Shown: positions 26,130 through 33,720, numbered from the stretch's first letter. The stretch is DNA of 64,000 bases from Rodentibacter sp. Ppn85 (GCF_001999335.1 NZ_MLHS01000038.1:1-64000); one strand, 5' to 3'. Notes: a model not told the origin generated them from the letters alone. Numbers and translations are program-made.

Positions 26130-26301
26130 CGCTTTTCCCCTCTAGCTGCTGAATTGCTTTCTCTAGGTAATCCGTGATCACTTCTGCTACGTCACTCTCT
26201 ACCTTGCCTCTTACTGTTTCTGACAAAAGAATTGATACGCCACGGGCTTTACAGATTGCCTCTTTGATAGCTGAAATTTGTTCAAAGGATAGATTACTCA
26301 T
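26122..26301 (-). CDS. hypothetical small protein, 59 aa
   Basis: Begins MSNLSFEQISAIKEAICKAR and is helical throughout. A strong AAGGGGGGAAAG ribosome site lies before the ATG. It overlaps both neighbours by 8 bp (ATGAGTAA at the start). Function unknown. Confidence 0.65.
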   Translation of the reverse strand: MSNLSFEQISAIKEAICKARGVSILLSETVRGKVESDVAEVITDYLEKAIQQLEGKSDE

Positions 26302-26668
26302 TGTCTTTCCCCCCTTTCAGCATGGAAGCTTTCATATTGCTAAGGTGATATTCGGCTAATCCTGCCGTTTCTCTCAAAGCGTTGAGCAAATAGGCGTTTG
26401 CTTTAATTAGCCCGCCAATATGTTTTACGTTGTCGTTATTCATGGCGCAATGGCTAAAATCTTGTTCAGAATCTGCCAAATAACCTAAATTTGCCATCAT
26501 ATCGCCTAGGTGAAATAAGCCATATTCGATAGATTCGCAAAGATTTTTCGATTCATTGCGCAAGGCTTTTAAATCTTCCTTGCTCATTGGGTCGATTTCG
26601 CTATGCTTGTTGAGTTGATTAAAACTCGTGTGACTTTGAAGAGCGGATAAAATAGATTGATTAAACAT
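26294..26668 (-). CDS. hypothetical protein, 124 aa
   Basis: A soluble helical protein (SIEYGLFHLGDMMANLGYLAD near residue 47). A CAAGGGGGCG ribosome site lies before the ATG at 26668, which overlaps the preceding 28-aa frame by 8 bp (ATGTTTAA). No recognised domain. It belongs to the run of small genes that ends with the DUF927 gene. Confidence 0.65.
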   Translation of the reverse strand: MFNQSILSALQSHTSFNQLNKHSEIDPMSKEDLKALRNESKNLCESIEYGLFHLGDMMANLGYLADSEQDFSHCAMNNDNVKHIGGLIKANAYLLNALRETAGLAEYHLSNMKASMLKGGKDNE

Positions 26669-26747
26669 TTGCGCCCCCTTGTGTTAAAGATAAAACAGGG
26701 GTAGGGAGTACCGCTAAAAGTGCGGTCAGTTTTTGATAGGTTTTCAT
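26661..26747 (-). CDS. possible leader peptide, 28 aa
   Basis: A short frame starting MKTYQKLTALLAVLPTPVLS, with the uptake signal ACCGCACTT encoding the TAL part. Hydrophobic with a Lys near the start, signal-peptide-like. Its stop overlaps the next ATG by 8 bp, so it may mainly couple translation. A chance frame is possible. An inverted repeat TTATCGC/GCGATAA (26782-26807) lies upstream. Confidence 0.4.
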   Translation of the reverse strand: MKTYQKLTALLAVLPTPVLSLTQGGANV

Positions 26748-26856
26748 TTTGAATTGTCTCTTTGGTTTAGTTAGTAAAGGATTATCGCCCTTGAGTGGGA
26801 GCGATAAGGGTTCAACTACTGCCAAAGAACAGCCCGTGTTATTCGTGCGTAAAGCC

Positions 26857-27042
26857 TTATTTCCACGTGTCGCCCTTACCGCAAATTCGATAAATTAGGG
26901 TGTGCGGAATTGGCGCATACCCCTTGAAAGGAATTTGAGGTAAAAAAATACCGCTTGAATAACGGCTGCGGCTGCCGTCTTTGGTTGTAGTGCCACAGAT
27001 ACTACCTTCAACCGCTTTTTTAATCAAGAATAATTTACTCAT
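26857..27042 (-). CDS. hypothetical protein, 61 aa
   Basis: Begins MSKLFLIKKAVEGSICGTTT and is rich in Gly, Ser and aromatic residues. A GGGGAGG ribosome site precedes the ATG, which lies 1 bp after the stop of the preceding gene. Function unknown. Confidence 0.6.
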   Translation of the reverse strand: MSKLFLIKKAVEGSICGTTTKDGSRSRYSSGIFLPQIPFKGYAPIPHTLIYRICGKGDTWK

Positions 27043-27043
27043 C

Positions 27044-27259
27044 TTACACCTCCCCTAAATCATTTAATCCGTTGCTCATTAATTCGGCTGCACCTCGTAA
27101 GGCTGAAATTAATGCTGGCATATCGTCATTGTCTAAATCAGCACTGTTTACTAATAAATCTACAATGCTATAAGCCTGCCATAGGGTATTAGTCGCATTC
27201 TTTAAATGGGCTTGGGCTTTGTCGTCTAAGGTGTATGGGATTGAGGTTTTACTAGGCAT
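27044..27259 (-). CDS. hypothetical protein, 71 aa
   Basis: A helical acidic protein (AYSIVDLLVNSADLDNDDM in the middle). The ATG at 27259 overlaps the preceding 47-aa gene by 8 bp (ATGCCTAG) and has an AAGGGGGC site. The protein resembles small element-encoded proteins with a DDMPALISALRGAAELM helix. Function unknown. Confidence 0.65.
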   Translation of the reverse strand: MPSKTSIPYTLDDKAQAHLKNATNTLWQAYSIVDLLVNSADLDNDDMPALISALRGAAELMSNGLNDLGEV

Positions 27260-27395
27260 AGCAAGCCCCCTTAACTCTCGAGACTAAAGCGGGGCGATGG
27301 TGGGATTTTGGTAAACGAGTTAAAGCTTCGTTAAGAGAATTGGCATAAACAGCCACGCGCAAGCGTGAGCCGGTAAACATGAATTTGTAGATCAT
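27252..27395 (-). CDS. hypothetical small basic protein, 47 aa
   Basis: Begins MIYKFMFTGSRLRVAVYANS and contains several Arg and His. It has a GGAGC site 9 bp before the ATG. It is the first gene of the second - strand operon of the element, directly after the structured region 27396-27999. Function unknown. Confidence 0.55.
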   Translation of the reverse strand: MIYKFMFTGSRLRVAVYANSLNEALTRLPKSHHRPALVSRVKGACYA

Positions 27396-27999
27396 TGCTG
27401 ATAGCTCCAATTGTTAAATTTGAGGGCTACCGCTAAACTTTCCTACGGTTTGGGCGGTAGCGTAACGGGGTAGGAAATATCGCCACAATTGGAAAGCGAT
27501 CAGCCTTTCGGCTGCCCGTTACACTACCATTGAGAACAAGCCTATTGGCTTATTTTAGGTGTGTGGGTGCTACAAACAAAAATAACACGGTTCAAAGGCG
27601 TGTTACTGTTCGCCAATTGCTAAATTTTCGAGTTTCCTACGCTCGGCAATCTCTTTTTCAGATTGCGTGGGAATAATGCCAAAATTGACCGAACTTTGTA
27701 AAGTGGTTTGTGAAGATTTTTTCTTTTTGATTTTAAGCCATGTTCATTTTGAACAGATGGACTGTCATTTTTAGCAATAGTGGAAATCACTTTCTCTGAG
27801 TGAGCTTTTCCACCTGTGAGCTTTTTTCACTTATGAATTTTTTTCTTTTCGACGATAGCCCTACTTATATTTTACATTCTACTTATATTATTAGATTCTA
27901 GTTATATGTTTACGTTATGTTTACATTCTACTTATATGTCTTCCCATTGTTTTTTATAGGGTTATTTTTAGGATGAAAAATCGGATAAAAAAGTAAAAG
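27396..27999. promoter_or_regulatory. regulatory region with hairpins and CTACTTATAT repeats
   Basis: No gene in about 600 bp. Hairpins: CTACCGC/GCGGTAG (27428-27461), GTAACGGG/CCCGTTAC (27460-27532), CAGCCtttcGGCTG (27511-27524), AAGCCtattGGCTT (27539-27552) and TAACACG/CGTGTTA (27583-27605). Direct repeats of CTACTTATAT start at 27861, 27879, 27898 (one mismatch) and 27928, including an exact 18-bp duplication (27871-27888 and 27920-27937). It probably holds the promoter of the operon ending in the DUF927 gene, and perhaps a structured leader RNA. Confidence 0.5.
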
Positions 28000-29076
28000 T
28001 TAGCCCAAAATACTCTCTACTTCTTCAAGAAAATTCGTGATGTTCTCTTCTTCCTGTTTCTGCCAAAGTGCTATGTCAGGGTGAGAAAATCGAAAACGGG
28101 GGCGGTAGATGGTTAAAACTTCATAATGAACATCTGATAAATTGGGAAGTGTGAGCCTAATAACTTTTTCGCCTATTGTGCTATCGTTTAAATTCATTTC
28201 AGGCTCAAACAGCACATCTTCATAATCATAATTAAAATCTTTGTTGCCGTAGTAAGCGATGTTGCTGTCCATTGCTATATTGATATATGAAAAATCGGAT
28301 TGGTTGGCGTGATAGTCGTTTATTCGTATGGTGAACAGAAACTTAGACCCTTCATTCATAACCGCACGCAATACAATGACTTGATAGATAAGTCCAAGTT
28401 GTCTTGTTTTTTCTACTGTCTTCCAAAATCGCTCTATTTGATCATTATCCAGTTCAAGTTCGGGGGTATTTAGGCAATCTGCTGTGAATGAATTATAGGC
28501 TTGCATTGGTTTAACGTTAAAAGCAGAAAGTTTAATCACTTTATTGAAATGATCGTAGTTTGTAGTTTCGGTGTGCCATTCTTGAAGCATGCCATACAAC
28601 CCACCTAAAACACTCATAGAAAGATTTTTATAACAGGTTAATAGAAACATTAGGCAATCTATCTTTTCACTCTCAGAATAGTTTTCTGCATGATTTAAAC
28701 GATATATGATTGAAGTTGCCCCATTAAGGCTATCAACCAAAGTAACTGGCAAGTGAAGATTTAAGGTTTTATAGTTGATTTTGTATATTTTCCCCTTTGC
28801 TTGGCGGAGCTTGGTAATGTAACCATTTAACAGAAGTTCGGATTGAAGGTGTTTACCGGTTTCCCATCGGCAATTTAGATTTTCACTGATTGCTTTTGCG
28901 CCCGCATAGGTAATGCTAAAAGGTTTTTCTGTTTCAGTTTTGGGAACGCCATTAGCAAAACGGGTTAAGATGATCATTGCTGCCAATAATCTAAAATCAC
29001 CTTTGCTTGCTACTCGTTTAAGAAGAGATAAGCCAGCTTGGAAATACTGACTTGAGTATTTTATCTTTTTTACCAT
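28000..29076 (-). CDS. unknown protein, 358 aa, element-specific
   Basis: A soluble protein with a possible winged-helix region (residues 55-95, FSITYAGAKAISENLNCRWE then LLLNGYITKLRQAKGK) and an acidic C-terminus. I do not recognise a family. The winged-helix-like start and the direct repeats just downstream (27861-27937) would fit a DNA-binding replication or regulatory protein, but that is inference. AT-rich composition sets it apart from the core genes. Confidence 0.6.
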   Translation of the reverse strand: MVKKIKYSSQYFQAGLSLLKRVASKGDFRLLAAMIILTRFANGVPKTETEKPFSITYAGAKAISENLNCRWETGKHLQSELLLNGYITKLRQAKGKIYKINYKTLNLHLPVTLVDSLNGATSIIYRLNHAENYSESEKIDCLMFLLTCYKNLSMSVLGGLYGMLQEWHTETTNYDHFNKVIKLSAFNVKPMQAYNSFTADCLNTPELELDNDQIERFWKTVEKTRQLGLIYQVIVLRAVMNEGSKFLFTIRINDYHANQSDFSYINIAMDSNIAYYGNKDFNYDYEDVLFEPEMNLNDSTIGEKVIRLTLPNLSDVHYEVLTIYRPRFRFSHPDIALWQKQEEENITNFLEEVESILG

Positions 29077-29118
29077 ACCTTTTAGCCTCTGCTTTTTGGT
29101 TATGTTTTACGAAAAGAA

Positions 29119-29475
29119 TTAGATTATTTGTTCGATATGGCTGTAATAAAAGCCATTTTTGCTTGCACGCTTGCTTACCTTAATTTGATATTCATTCCCT
29201 TGAAATTGAGTAATATCAATGCCCTTATAAATTTGTTCTGGGGTAAGCGGTTTATGGTTTAGGCTTTGAATAATTTCGTTTAGATTGCTATTTGGTTTTA
29301 ATATTGGGGTACAAGTGCGGATTAGTTTTGTTCCTTGATATATTATGCCATTTACAATTTCAAAAACGAAAGCCATGCGTTCGCCATAGCCACTCTTAAT
29401 GTTTTTGATTTCTGTGAGTTTGGCTTGATATTTACCGCTTTTGACAATGTGTTGTTTACTGCCTTTTACGATCAT
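29119..29475 (-). CDS. hypothetical protein, 118 aa, possible single-strand-DNA-binding type
   Basis: A strand-rich protein with the layout G-K-Y-x-A-K-L...GYGERMAFVFEIVNG, recalling small phage and plasmid proteins with an OB-like fold (DUF669-type). It then has an AYx-like basic C-terminus (YQIKVSKRASKNG). An AGAGGTTAC site precedes the ATG. It is in the same operon as the 358-aa protein. The resemblance is weak; treat the role as a guess. Confidence 0.55.
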   Translation of the reverse strand: MIVKGSKQHIVKSGKYQAKLTEIKNIKSGYGERMAFVFEIVNGIIYQGTKLIRTCTPILKPNSNLNEIIQSLNHKPLTPEQIYKGIDITQFQGNEYQIKVSKRASKNGFYYSHIEQII

Positions 29476-29537
29476 AAATGTAACCTCTAAAATCTTTCAG
29501 AATTATTGTGTATTTTACCATAGATAACAATCTATCC

Positions 29538-29741
29538 CTATGTTTCTGATAGGGATTTTGTCTCATAAATAATTAGGGTAGTTTTGGTAATGGTGATCGA
29601 TTGATAACGCTCAAAATCTAGCCCTTGTTGCCTCAAGCCTTTTAGAATTTTCGCCTTGTTATCAAACTTGGCGATATTCTCTTGATTGCCTGTGTGGGTT
29701 GTGCCGGTAACGTTATAAATGGGTTTGTGCTTGCGTTTCAT
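29538..29741 (-). CDS. hypothetical protein, 67 aa
   Basis: A basic small protein (MKRKHKPIYNVTGTTHTGNQ) ending in a hydrophobic strand (ITITKTTLIIYET). The ATG lies 6 bp after the stop of a 23-aa membrane peptide. Function unknown. Confidence 0.55.
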   Translation of the reverse strand: MKRKHKPIYNVTGTTHTGNQENIAKFDNKAKILKGLRQQGLDFERYQSITITKTTLIIYETKSLSET

Positions 29742-29747
29742 TGGTGT

Positions 29748-29819
29748 TTATCCGGCAAAACTGAAAGCGATAATCAAAAGGCTGATAAACATTAAAAATT
29801 GGATGATTTCCTCGTGCAT
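29748..29819 (-). CDS. single-span membrane peptide, 23 aa
   Basis: Begins MHEEIIQF and is then one hydrophobic span (LMFISLLIIAFSFAG). A good AGGAG ribosome site lies 5-6 bp before the ATG at 29819. Operon position and ribosome site argue that it is real. It resembles small phage membrane peptides. Confidence 0.5.
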   Translation of the reverse strand: MHEEIIQFLMFISLLIIAFSFAG

Positions 29820-29827
29820 TTCCGCTC

Positions 29828-29953
29828 CTATTTAATGAGGTAATATCCAAAGGTAAAAGCCACCGCTAATAGTGCAATGCCACCACAACACAAAAAGAAT
29901 TTAATTCCGGTTGAGATTGTTTGTCCTGCTTTGTCTGCGCCGTTCTCGCTCAT
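29828..29953 (-). CDS. small membrane protein, 41 aa
   Basis: Short polar start (MSENGADKAGQ) then one membrane span (FFLCCGGIALLAVAFTFGYYL). A GGGGGAAAT site lies before the ATG at 29953. The frame is open to an ATG at 30094, so an 88-aa form is possible, but the internal start has the better ribosome site. Confidence 0.6.
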   Translation of the reverse strand: MSENGADKAGQTISTGIKFFLCCGGIALLAVAFTFGYYLIK

Positions 29954-29987
29954 ATTTCCCCCTGTGCTCACTGTTGTTAATAAATTG

Positions 29988-30094
29988 CTAATAAATCGCA
30001 CAATGCTGTAATTTGGCTTGGATTTGTTCGCACTGTGCGGAATTAAAAGCTCTGAATGGTTGGTTATTCGGGTTCGGGGCTTTTTTCTTGTCAT
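29988..30094 (-). pseudogene. possible frameshifted tiny gene (about 36 aa)
   Basis: The ATG at 30094 has a strong GGGGGGAA site. After MTRKK, adding one A to the A6 run (near 30085) would give APNPNNQPFRAFNSAQCEQ and a stop at 29988-29990, which reads more like protein than the actual frame. Either a frameshifted gene, or the actual frame is used as an extension of the 41-aa membrane protein. Confidence 0.3.
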
Positions 30095-30103
30095 TATTCC
30101 CCC

Positions 30104-30914
30104 CTATGCAGCTAACTGCTCGCTTAAATAACGCTGGCTTAATTTCTGCAACTGCGCCTTGCGTTCTTGATACGGCATATCTAAATTGATAAGGCTTGCA
30201 TTGGTTTTTAATAAGAGTTTAAGTAAAGTCATCTGATTTATATTAAAACTATCTCGCACTTTGCCTAAAATTCCGTGCTTAGCTTTCCACTGTCGTACGT
30301 TCTCACCTAAGACAAGGCTATCCTACCAGTTCATGATTAATGCTGAAATGGTGCGGTTTTAGGGCTTTTCCTTGGCGTTGATAATAGGCTTGGATTGCGT
30401 CCGTCATTTCTCGGTTATGGTCGATAGCTTCTAACCTTGCTTGGGTTTTGGCTAAGGTGTTTTTATAAACCTTTGGCGCAACCTGTTTGAGCTGTTTCTC
30501 TGCCTCGATAAAGTGCTGGCGGATAGCTCGCCCGATTTCGTTTTTCTCCATTAGGCAAAGGTGTTTTGCCATATCAATTGTTATGATGATATGTGCTTCC
30601 GGTCTTCCTACTTTTGGCTTATAACCCCCTGATTTTTCATCAATCGAACTCACAATAGTTTCCGCCAATTTTGGCGTAAACTGTTTATTTTCTAAGCTGT
30701 TTGATTTTGGTAAATCTATATCTGCAAAAGCAAAATCTTGATTTTCAACAAAGCCAGCTTGTTTAATTCGGGCTTTAATCCAGTTTGAATAATCACGCCC
30801 CACTTTCAAAAGTCGGTGAACATCACGGGCGTTAATGCCCTCAACGCCCTCAAATAAATTCAAAGGGTGAGCAAGTAGGGCGGTGATTTCGGTTTTGGCT
30901 TGGTTAGTGTTCAT
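30104..30914 (-). pseudogene. AntA/AntB-family antirepressor, frameshifted
   Basis: The intact first part (198 codons to the TAG at 30318) holds the AntA/AntB domain (EGINARDVHRLLKVGRDYSNW, then VENQDFAFAD and ITIDMAKHLCLMEKN). Skipping one base at about 30322 opens the frame for another 72 codons (DSLVLGENVRQWKAKHG, then MPYQERKAQLQKLSQ) to a stop at 30104-30106. This matches the C-terminal domain of the neighbouring antirepressor in pattern and length. Such proteins bind and inactivate phage repressors. The truncated form may still fold, so partial function is possible. Confidence 0.8.
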
Positions 30915-30925
30915 TTTCGGTTCTC

Positions 30926-31690
30926 CTATGCTGCCAATTTCTCAAAACGATTAGATAGCATTGACTGTAATTTAAATCGGCGTTCTTCAAAGTCGTGAAT
31001 ATCGTTATCTAGTAACATTTCATTTGCCCGTTCTAAATATTCCAATCGTTCAAGCTGGCTTGCATTTAGGTGTTCTCGCACATCGCCTTGAATATTTCGC
31101 TCGGCTTTGAATCGTTTCACGCTCTGCTTTAACACAATGCCTGTTAGCATATTGATTTCGTTGATATAGTGATTTCTTGCGGTCAGCTTGCCATGCCGTG
31201 CTCTCATTCGTTCAAGGGCATTATTCATTGATTTAAACGGGGATTTCGCTAGTTCTCGGCTTTGTTTCCAACGGGCTAATTCTTGTTGATGAATATCCGG
31301 TGCAATTTCACTTAATCGTTTTTCACAGGCGATGAAATAACGTCTTGCCCGTTTACCTTGATAACTTTTATCCACCATGGAAATTTCTTTTGCCATATCA
31401 AGTGAAATTTTGTACTCAATGGGCTTGCGTCCTCGTTCATCTTTTTTACTCAAATTTGAGTAAAATAAATTCGGTGATTTTGATTTTTTGCGTGATAAAT
31501 TTATCACGCAAAAATCTTCATTTTCGATAAAGTCATATTCATCAACCAAACGTTTAAACCAATCATTAAAACGGGTTTTATTTTCTAAAAATCCGTGTAA
31601 GGTTCTTGCATCAACGTGATAGGTTGTAATGCCTTTGTAGGTGGTTTCTTCAATGGGTAAAAGTGCGGTAATTTCGGTTTTAGTGTTCAT
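30926..31690 (-). CDS. AntA/AntB-family antirepressor
   Basis: 254 aa. The N-terminal AntA/AntB domain (YHVDARTLHGFLENKTRFNDW, then IENEDFCVIN and ISLDMAKEISMVDKS) is followed by a helical linker and a C-terminal domain (VREHLNASQLERLEYLERANE, DFEERRFKLQSML). It is paralogous to the gene directly downstream, 11 bp away. Antirepressors in satellites may act on a resident prophage repressor; that role here is inferred. An uptake signal lies near its start (31662). Confidence 0.82.
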   Translation of the reverse strand: MNTKTEITALLPIEETTYKGITTYHVDARTLHGFLENKTRFNDWFKRLVDEYDFIENEDFCVINLSRKKSKSPNLFYSNLSKKDERGRKPIEYKISLDMAKEISMVDKSYQGKRARRYFIACEKRLSEIAPDIHQQELARWKQSRELAKSPFKSMNNALERMRARHGKLTARNHYINEINMLTGIVLKQSVKRFKAERNIQGDVREHLNASQLERLEYLERANEMLLDNDIHDFEERRFKLQSMLSNRFEKLAA

Positions 31691-31844
31691 CTGTCATTTC
31701 TCCTTGTCGTTGTTCCATTCGTTTAAGTTGTCGTTTTAAGGCGTAAAGTTGGGTTTCTAAGGCTTCATTCTCTCGCCCTAACTTTCGCCACGGCTCTAAT
31801 TCGCTCTCTAAATCGTTTATCTTGTGTTTTATTACGTCCACCAC
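31680..31844 (-). CDS. small coiled-coil protein, 54 aa
   Basis: From tandem GTG codons at 31844/31841. The whole length is a heptad-like helix (INDLESELEPWRKLGRENEA then LYALKRQLKRMEQRQGE). It overlaps the antirepressor start by 11 bp and the preceding 42-aa gene by 13 bp. No strong ribosome site, so it may rely on coupled translation. Confidence 0.5.
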   Translation of the reverse strand: MVDVIKHKINDLESELEPWRKLGRENEALETQLYALKRQLKRMEQRQGEMTDEH

Positions 31845-31960
31845 CTCAGCTCAAAGTCGCTGTATAGGCTTAAAAACGTGAACGTATTGGATGATTTCCG
31901 GTAGTGATTGATTGCTTGTTTCAGCAGTAAATCATTGTGTTTTGCTATGGCGCATTTCAT
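31832..31960 (-). CDS. hypothetical small protein, 42 aa
   Basis: The ATG at 31960 has an AAGGA site 9 bp upstream. Begins MKCAIAKHNDLLLKQAINHY and ends in aromatic FELRWWT. It overlaps the coiled-coil gene. Function unknown. The 140 bp upstream (31961-32102) show no gene and probably hold a promoter. Confidence 0.5.
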   Translation of the reverse strand: MKCAIAKHNDLLLKQAINHYRKSSNTFTFLSLYSDFELRWWT

Positions 31961-32102
31961 TTTTTTATCCTTGAAATGTTAACTTTTGCTGGGGGATCTT
32001 CCTTAAAAATACGTTGATTTGCGGATCGGTTTGGTATCATTTTGTGATCACTTTCTGTCACAATCCGTCAAGCTTCTTAGCGTTTTCGGAGTGGATCTTT
32101 AT

Positions 32103-32498
32103 TTACCTTTTCGCCCTTAAAGCACGCCGCATTTTCTTACTTACTCGGCTTAGTAACTGTTGGCGCATTGCTTTAATTTGAGCCAGTGGGTCATAGTGTT
32201 GGGAGCGCTCATTTTGAATAACCTTTCGCGCCTCATCAGTCATTAAATCCGTTCTTACTGTGGGTTTCCTGTAACGGGGCAATCTTTCCCGACGTGATAG
32301 CGTTTCCGCTTTCTCAAACTCAATCAAAGCCTGTGTGCGGTAATCGTTAAATAATTCGCTGACTTTGGCTCGTAACGTGTGAGGTTTCATTTTGTCGGCT
32401 CGTTCTTCCCCTAAAACCTGTTTTAAAGCGTGGGTAGCATTGCCTATTCGTGCATAGGTTTTCGCAAACTCTTCCCGTATGGCTCGCCCGTAACTCAT
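32103..32498 (-). CDS. hypothetical basic protein, 131 aa
   Basis: A helical and strongly basic protein, with the start SYGRAIREEFAKTYARIGNATHAL and the end SKKMRRALRAKR. A nucleic-acid-binding role is plausible from charge, and the N-terminal part loosely recalls terminase-small-subunit-like helices, but I do not recognise a family. It starts 4 bp after the 76-aa gene. Confidence 0.6.
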   Translation of the reverse strand: MSYGRAIREEFAKTYARIGNATHALKQVLGEERADKMKPHTLRAKVSELFNDYRTQALIEFEKAETLSRRERLPRYRKPTVRTDLMTDEARKVIQNERSQHYDPLAQIKAMRQQLLSRVSKKMRRALRAKR

Positions 32499-32502
32499 TG
32501 CC

Positions 32503-32733
32503 CTAAACCTCCCTTAACTGCTCTTGTGCTATTTCAATCAAGCGATCTACATTGCCTAAGTGCCGGTGGATAGTTGCCCATATTTCCTTGTCTGTGATGT
32601 TGTCTTTTAGCGGTGTTCCCTTTGCCATCTTGCCGGCAATGGAAATAATCCGTTCTAAATATTCCCTTGCTTGCTGCAGTGTTGGCTTTTCTTGGCTGTC
32701 GTTTTCTTGAGTGGTGTTTGCTTGTTCGGTCAT
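32503..32733 (-). CDS. hypothetical protein, 76 aa
   Basis: Gln/Glu-rich start (NTTQENDSQEKPTLQQA) then helices (REYLERIISIAGKMAKGTP). Overlaps the 106-aa gene by 4 bp. Function unknown. Confidence 0.6.
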   Translation of the reverse strand: MTEQANTTQENDSQEKPTLQQAREYLERIISIAGKMAKGTPLKDNITDKEIWATIHRHLGNVDRLIEIAQEQLREV

Positions 32734-33050
32734 TGCCTTAAATCTCCCTTAACGTCCACCAACGGCAAATAAACTAATTCACCTCGTTTTTTATCGCTGG
32801 TAGTCAATCGTTCAAATTCTTGGTGTAGTACTTGAATATCCATTAAGGCAAGGTTGGCCATCTCATTAATCAAGTCAAAAACCTCATTAGGTTTCATCGG
32901 TGTTTTTGTGCCGTCAGGGTTAAGAGTTGATGCCTTGCCGGTAACGGCTGAACTTGAAAATGCCTCAATACGGCTAATCATATCCTCAATGCCCGCCAGC
33001 GTTGCACTGTGTTGTTTTCTCTCTTGGGTTGGTGTCATTGCATTGTTCAT
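32730..33050 (-). CDS. hypothetical protein, 106 aa
   Basis: Helical protein (LAGIEDMISRIEAFSSSAVTG, then FDLINEMANLALMDIQVLHQ). Shares a 4-bp overlap with the following gene. Possibly an element regulator, but no domain is recognised. Confidence 0.6.
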   Translation of the reverse strand: MNNAMTPTQERKQHSATLAGIEDMISRIEAFSSSAVTGKASTLNPDGTKTPMKPNEVFDLINEMANLALMDIQVLHQEFERLTTSDKKRGELVYLPLVDVKGDLRQ

Positions 33051-33077
33051 TGTGAAAATCGCTCTATGCTCGTTAAA

Positions 33078-33329
33078 TTAAGGATTTTGGCTCACTTCAT
33101 TTTGGTGTAATACATAAACGCCCACACGGTGAGTTAATCCGCTTGAATCGGTTTCATCTCGATAAAAGGTATCAATCAAGTAACCTTTATCCCGTAGCTC
33201 CTTGATTCGTGCCGGTGGGTAATAAATCCCTTTGGCTCTTAATTCGTGGGTGCTATGTGGTCGTTCCTCTAAGCTCCGCAAAATAAACATCTGCTGTTCA
33301 TAAGTGCTGGTGGTGTTGATGGTTTCCAT
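33078..33329 (-). CDS. small helix-turn-helix protein, 83 aa (HTH_39-like)
   Basis: The middle reads as a winged helix: SLEERPHSTHELRAKGIYY then PPARIKELRDKGYLIDTFYR. This pattern is seen in small phage/island proteins with an HTH_39-type domain. It lies directly after alpA and is probably co-transcribed. Likely DNA-binding; target unknown. Confidence 0.65.
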   Translation of the reverse strand: METINTTSTYEQQMFILRSLEERPHSTHELRAKGIYYPPARIKELRDKGYLIDTFYRDETDSSGLTHRVGVYVLHQNEVSQNP

Positions 33330-33338
33330 AATGCCGCC

Positions 33339-33539
33339 TTATGAATTGATATAGGCTTGAATGTCGGCTAATCGCCAACGGGTAGAACGACCGCACTTTT
33401 TCGGCTGTGGAAAAATGCCATCTTTAACGTGTTTGTAAATGGTGGTGGCAGAAAAGCCAGTGATAGCTCGTACATCTTCAAGATCTAAAAGCTGTTTTGT
33501 TGAAGGGGTGATAGATTGGTCTTTGTTTAATGTTTCCAT
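33339..33539 (-). CDS. AlpA-family regulator
   Basis: 66 aa MerR/excisionase-like winged helix: LLDLEDVRAITGFSATTIYK, then DGIFPQPKKCGRSTRWRLADI. AlpA proteins switch on excision and replication genes in P4-like satellites and phage-inducible islands. An uptake signal encodes the KCGR part. The upstream 200 bp carry five TTGGTAAGTT repeats, candidate binding sites. The gene heads the main - strand operon of the element. Confidence 0.88.
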   Translation of the reverse strand: METLNKDQSITPSTKQLLDLEDVRAITGFSATTIYKHVKDGIFPQPKKCGRSTRWRLADIQAYINS

Positions 33540-33605
33540 TCTTGCGTTCTCCTGTATTGAAGTTTGTTTTTGAACGCTGTCATTAAACTATTGAAAGATT
33601 TGTAA

Positions 33606-33720
33606 AGGTGGTAAGTTACCAAAATTTGTTGGTAAGTTATTTTGGTAAGTGGGATAAAGCCTTGTGGTGATTGGCTTAGCTGAATTTTGGTAAGTTATAA
33701 AAAATTTGGTAAGTTTTTAC
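33606..33720. promoter_or_regulatory. five TTGGTAAGTT repeats upstream of alpA
   Basis: Copies at 33608-33617 (TGGTAAGTT), 33629-33638, 33642-33651 (ending GTG), 33687-33696 and 33706-33715, all in one orientation. The first also forms the palindrome GGTAAGTTACC. They fill the gap between alpA and the 270-aa gene, so they are probably operator sites for AlpA or another element regulator. Confidence 0.65.

Noticed and set aside
32103-32498. Terminase small subunit
   Set aside because: The resemblance is only a basic helical character; no large subunit or cos site is nearby, so it is kept as hypothetical.
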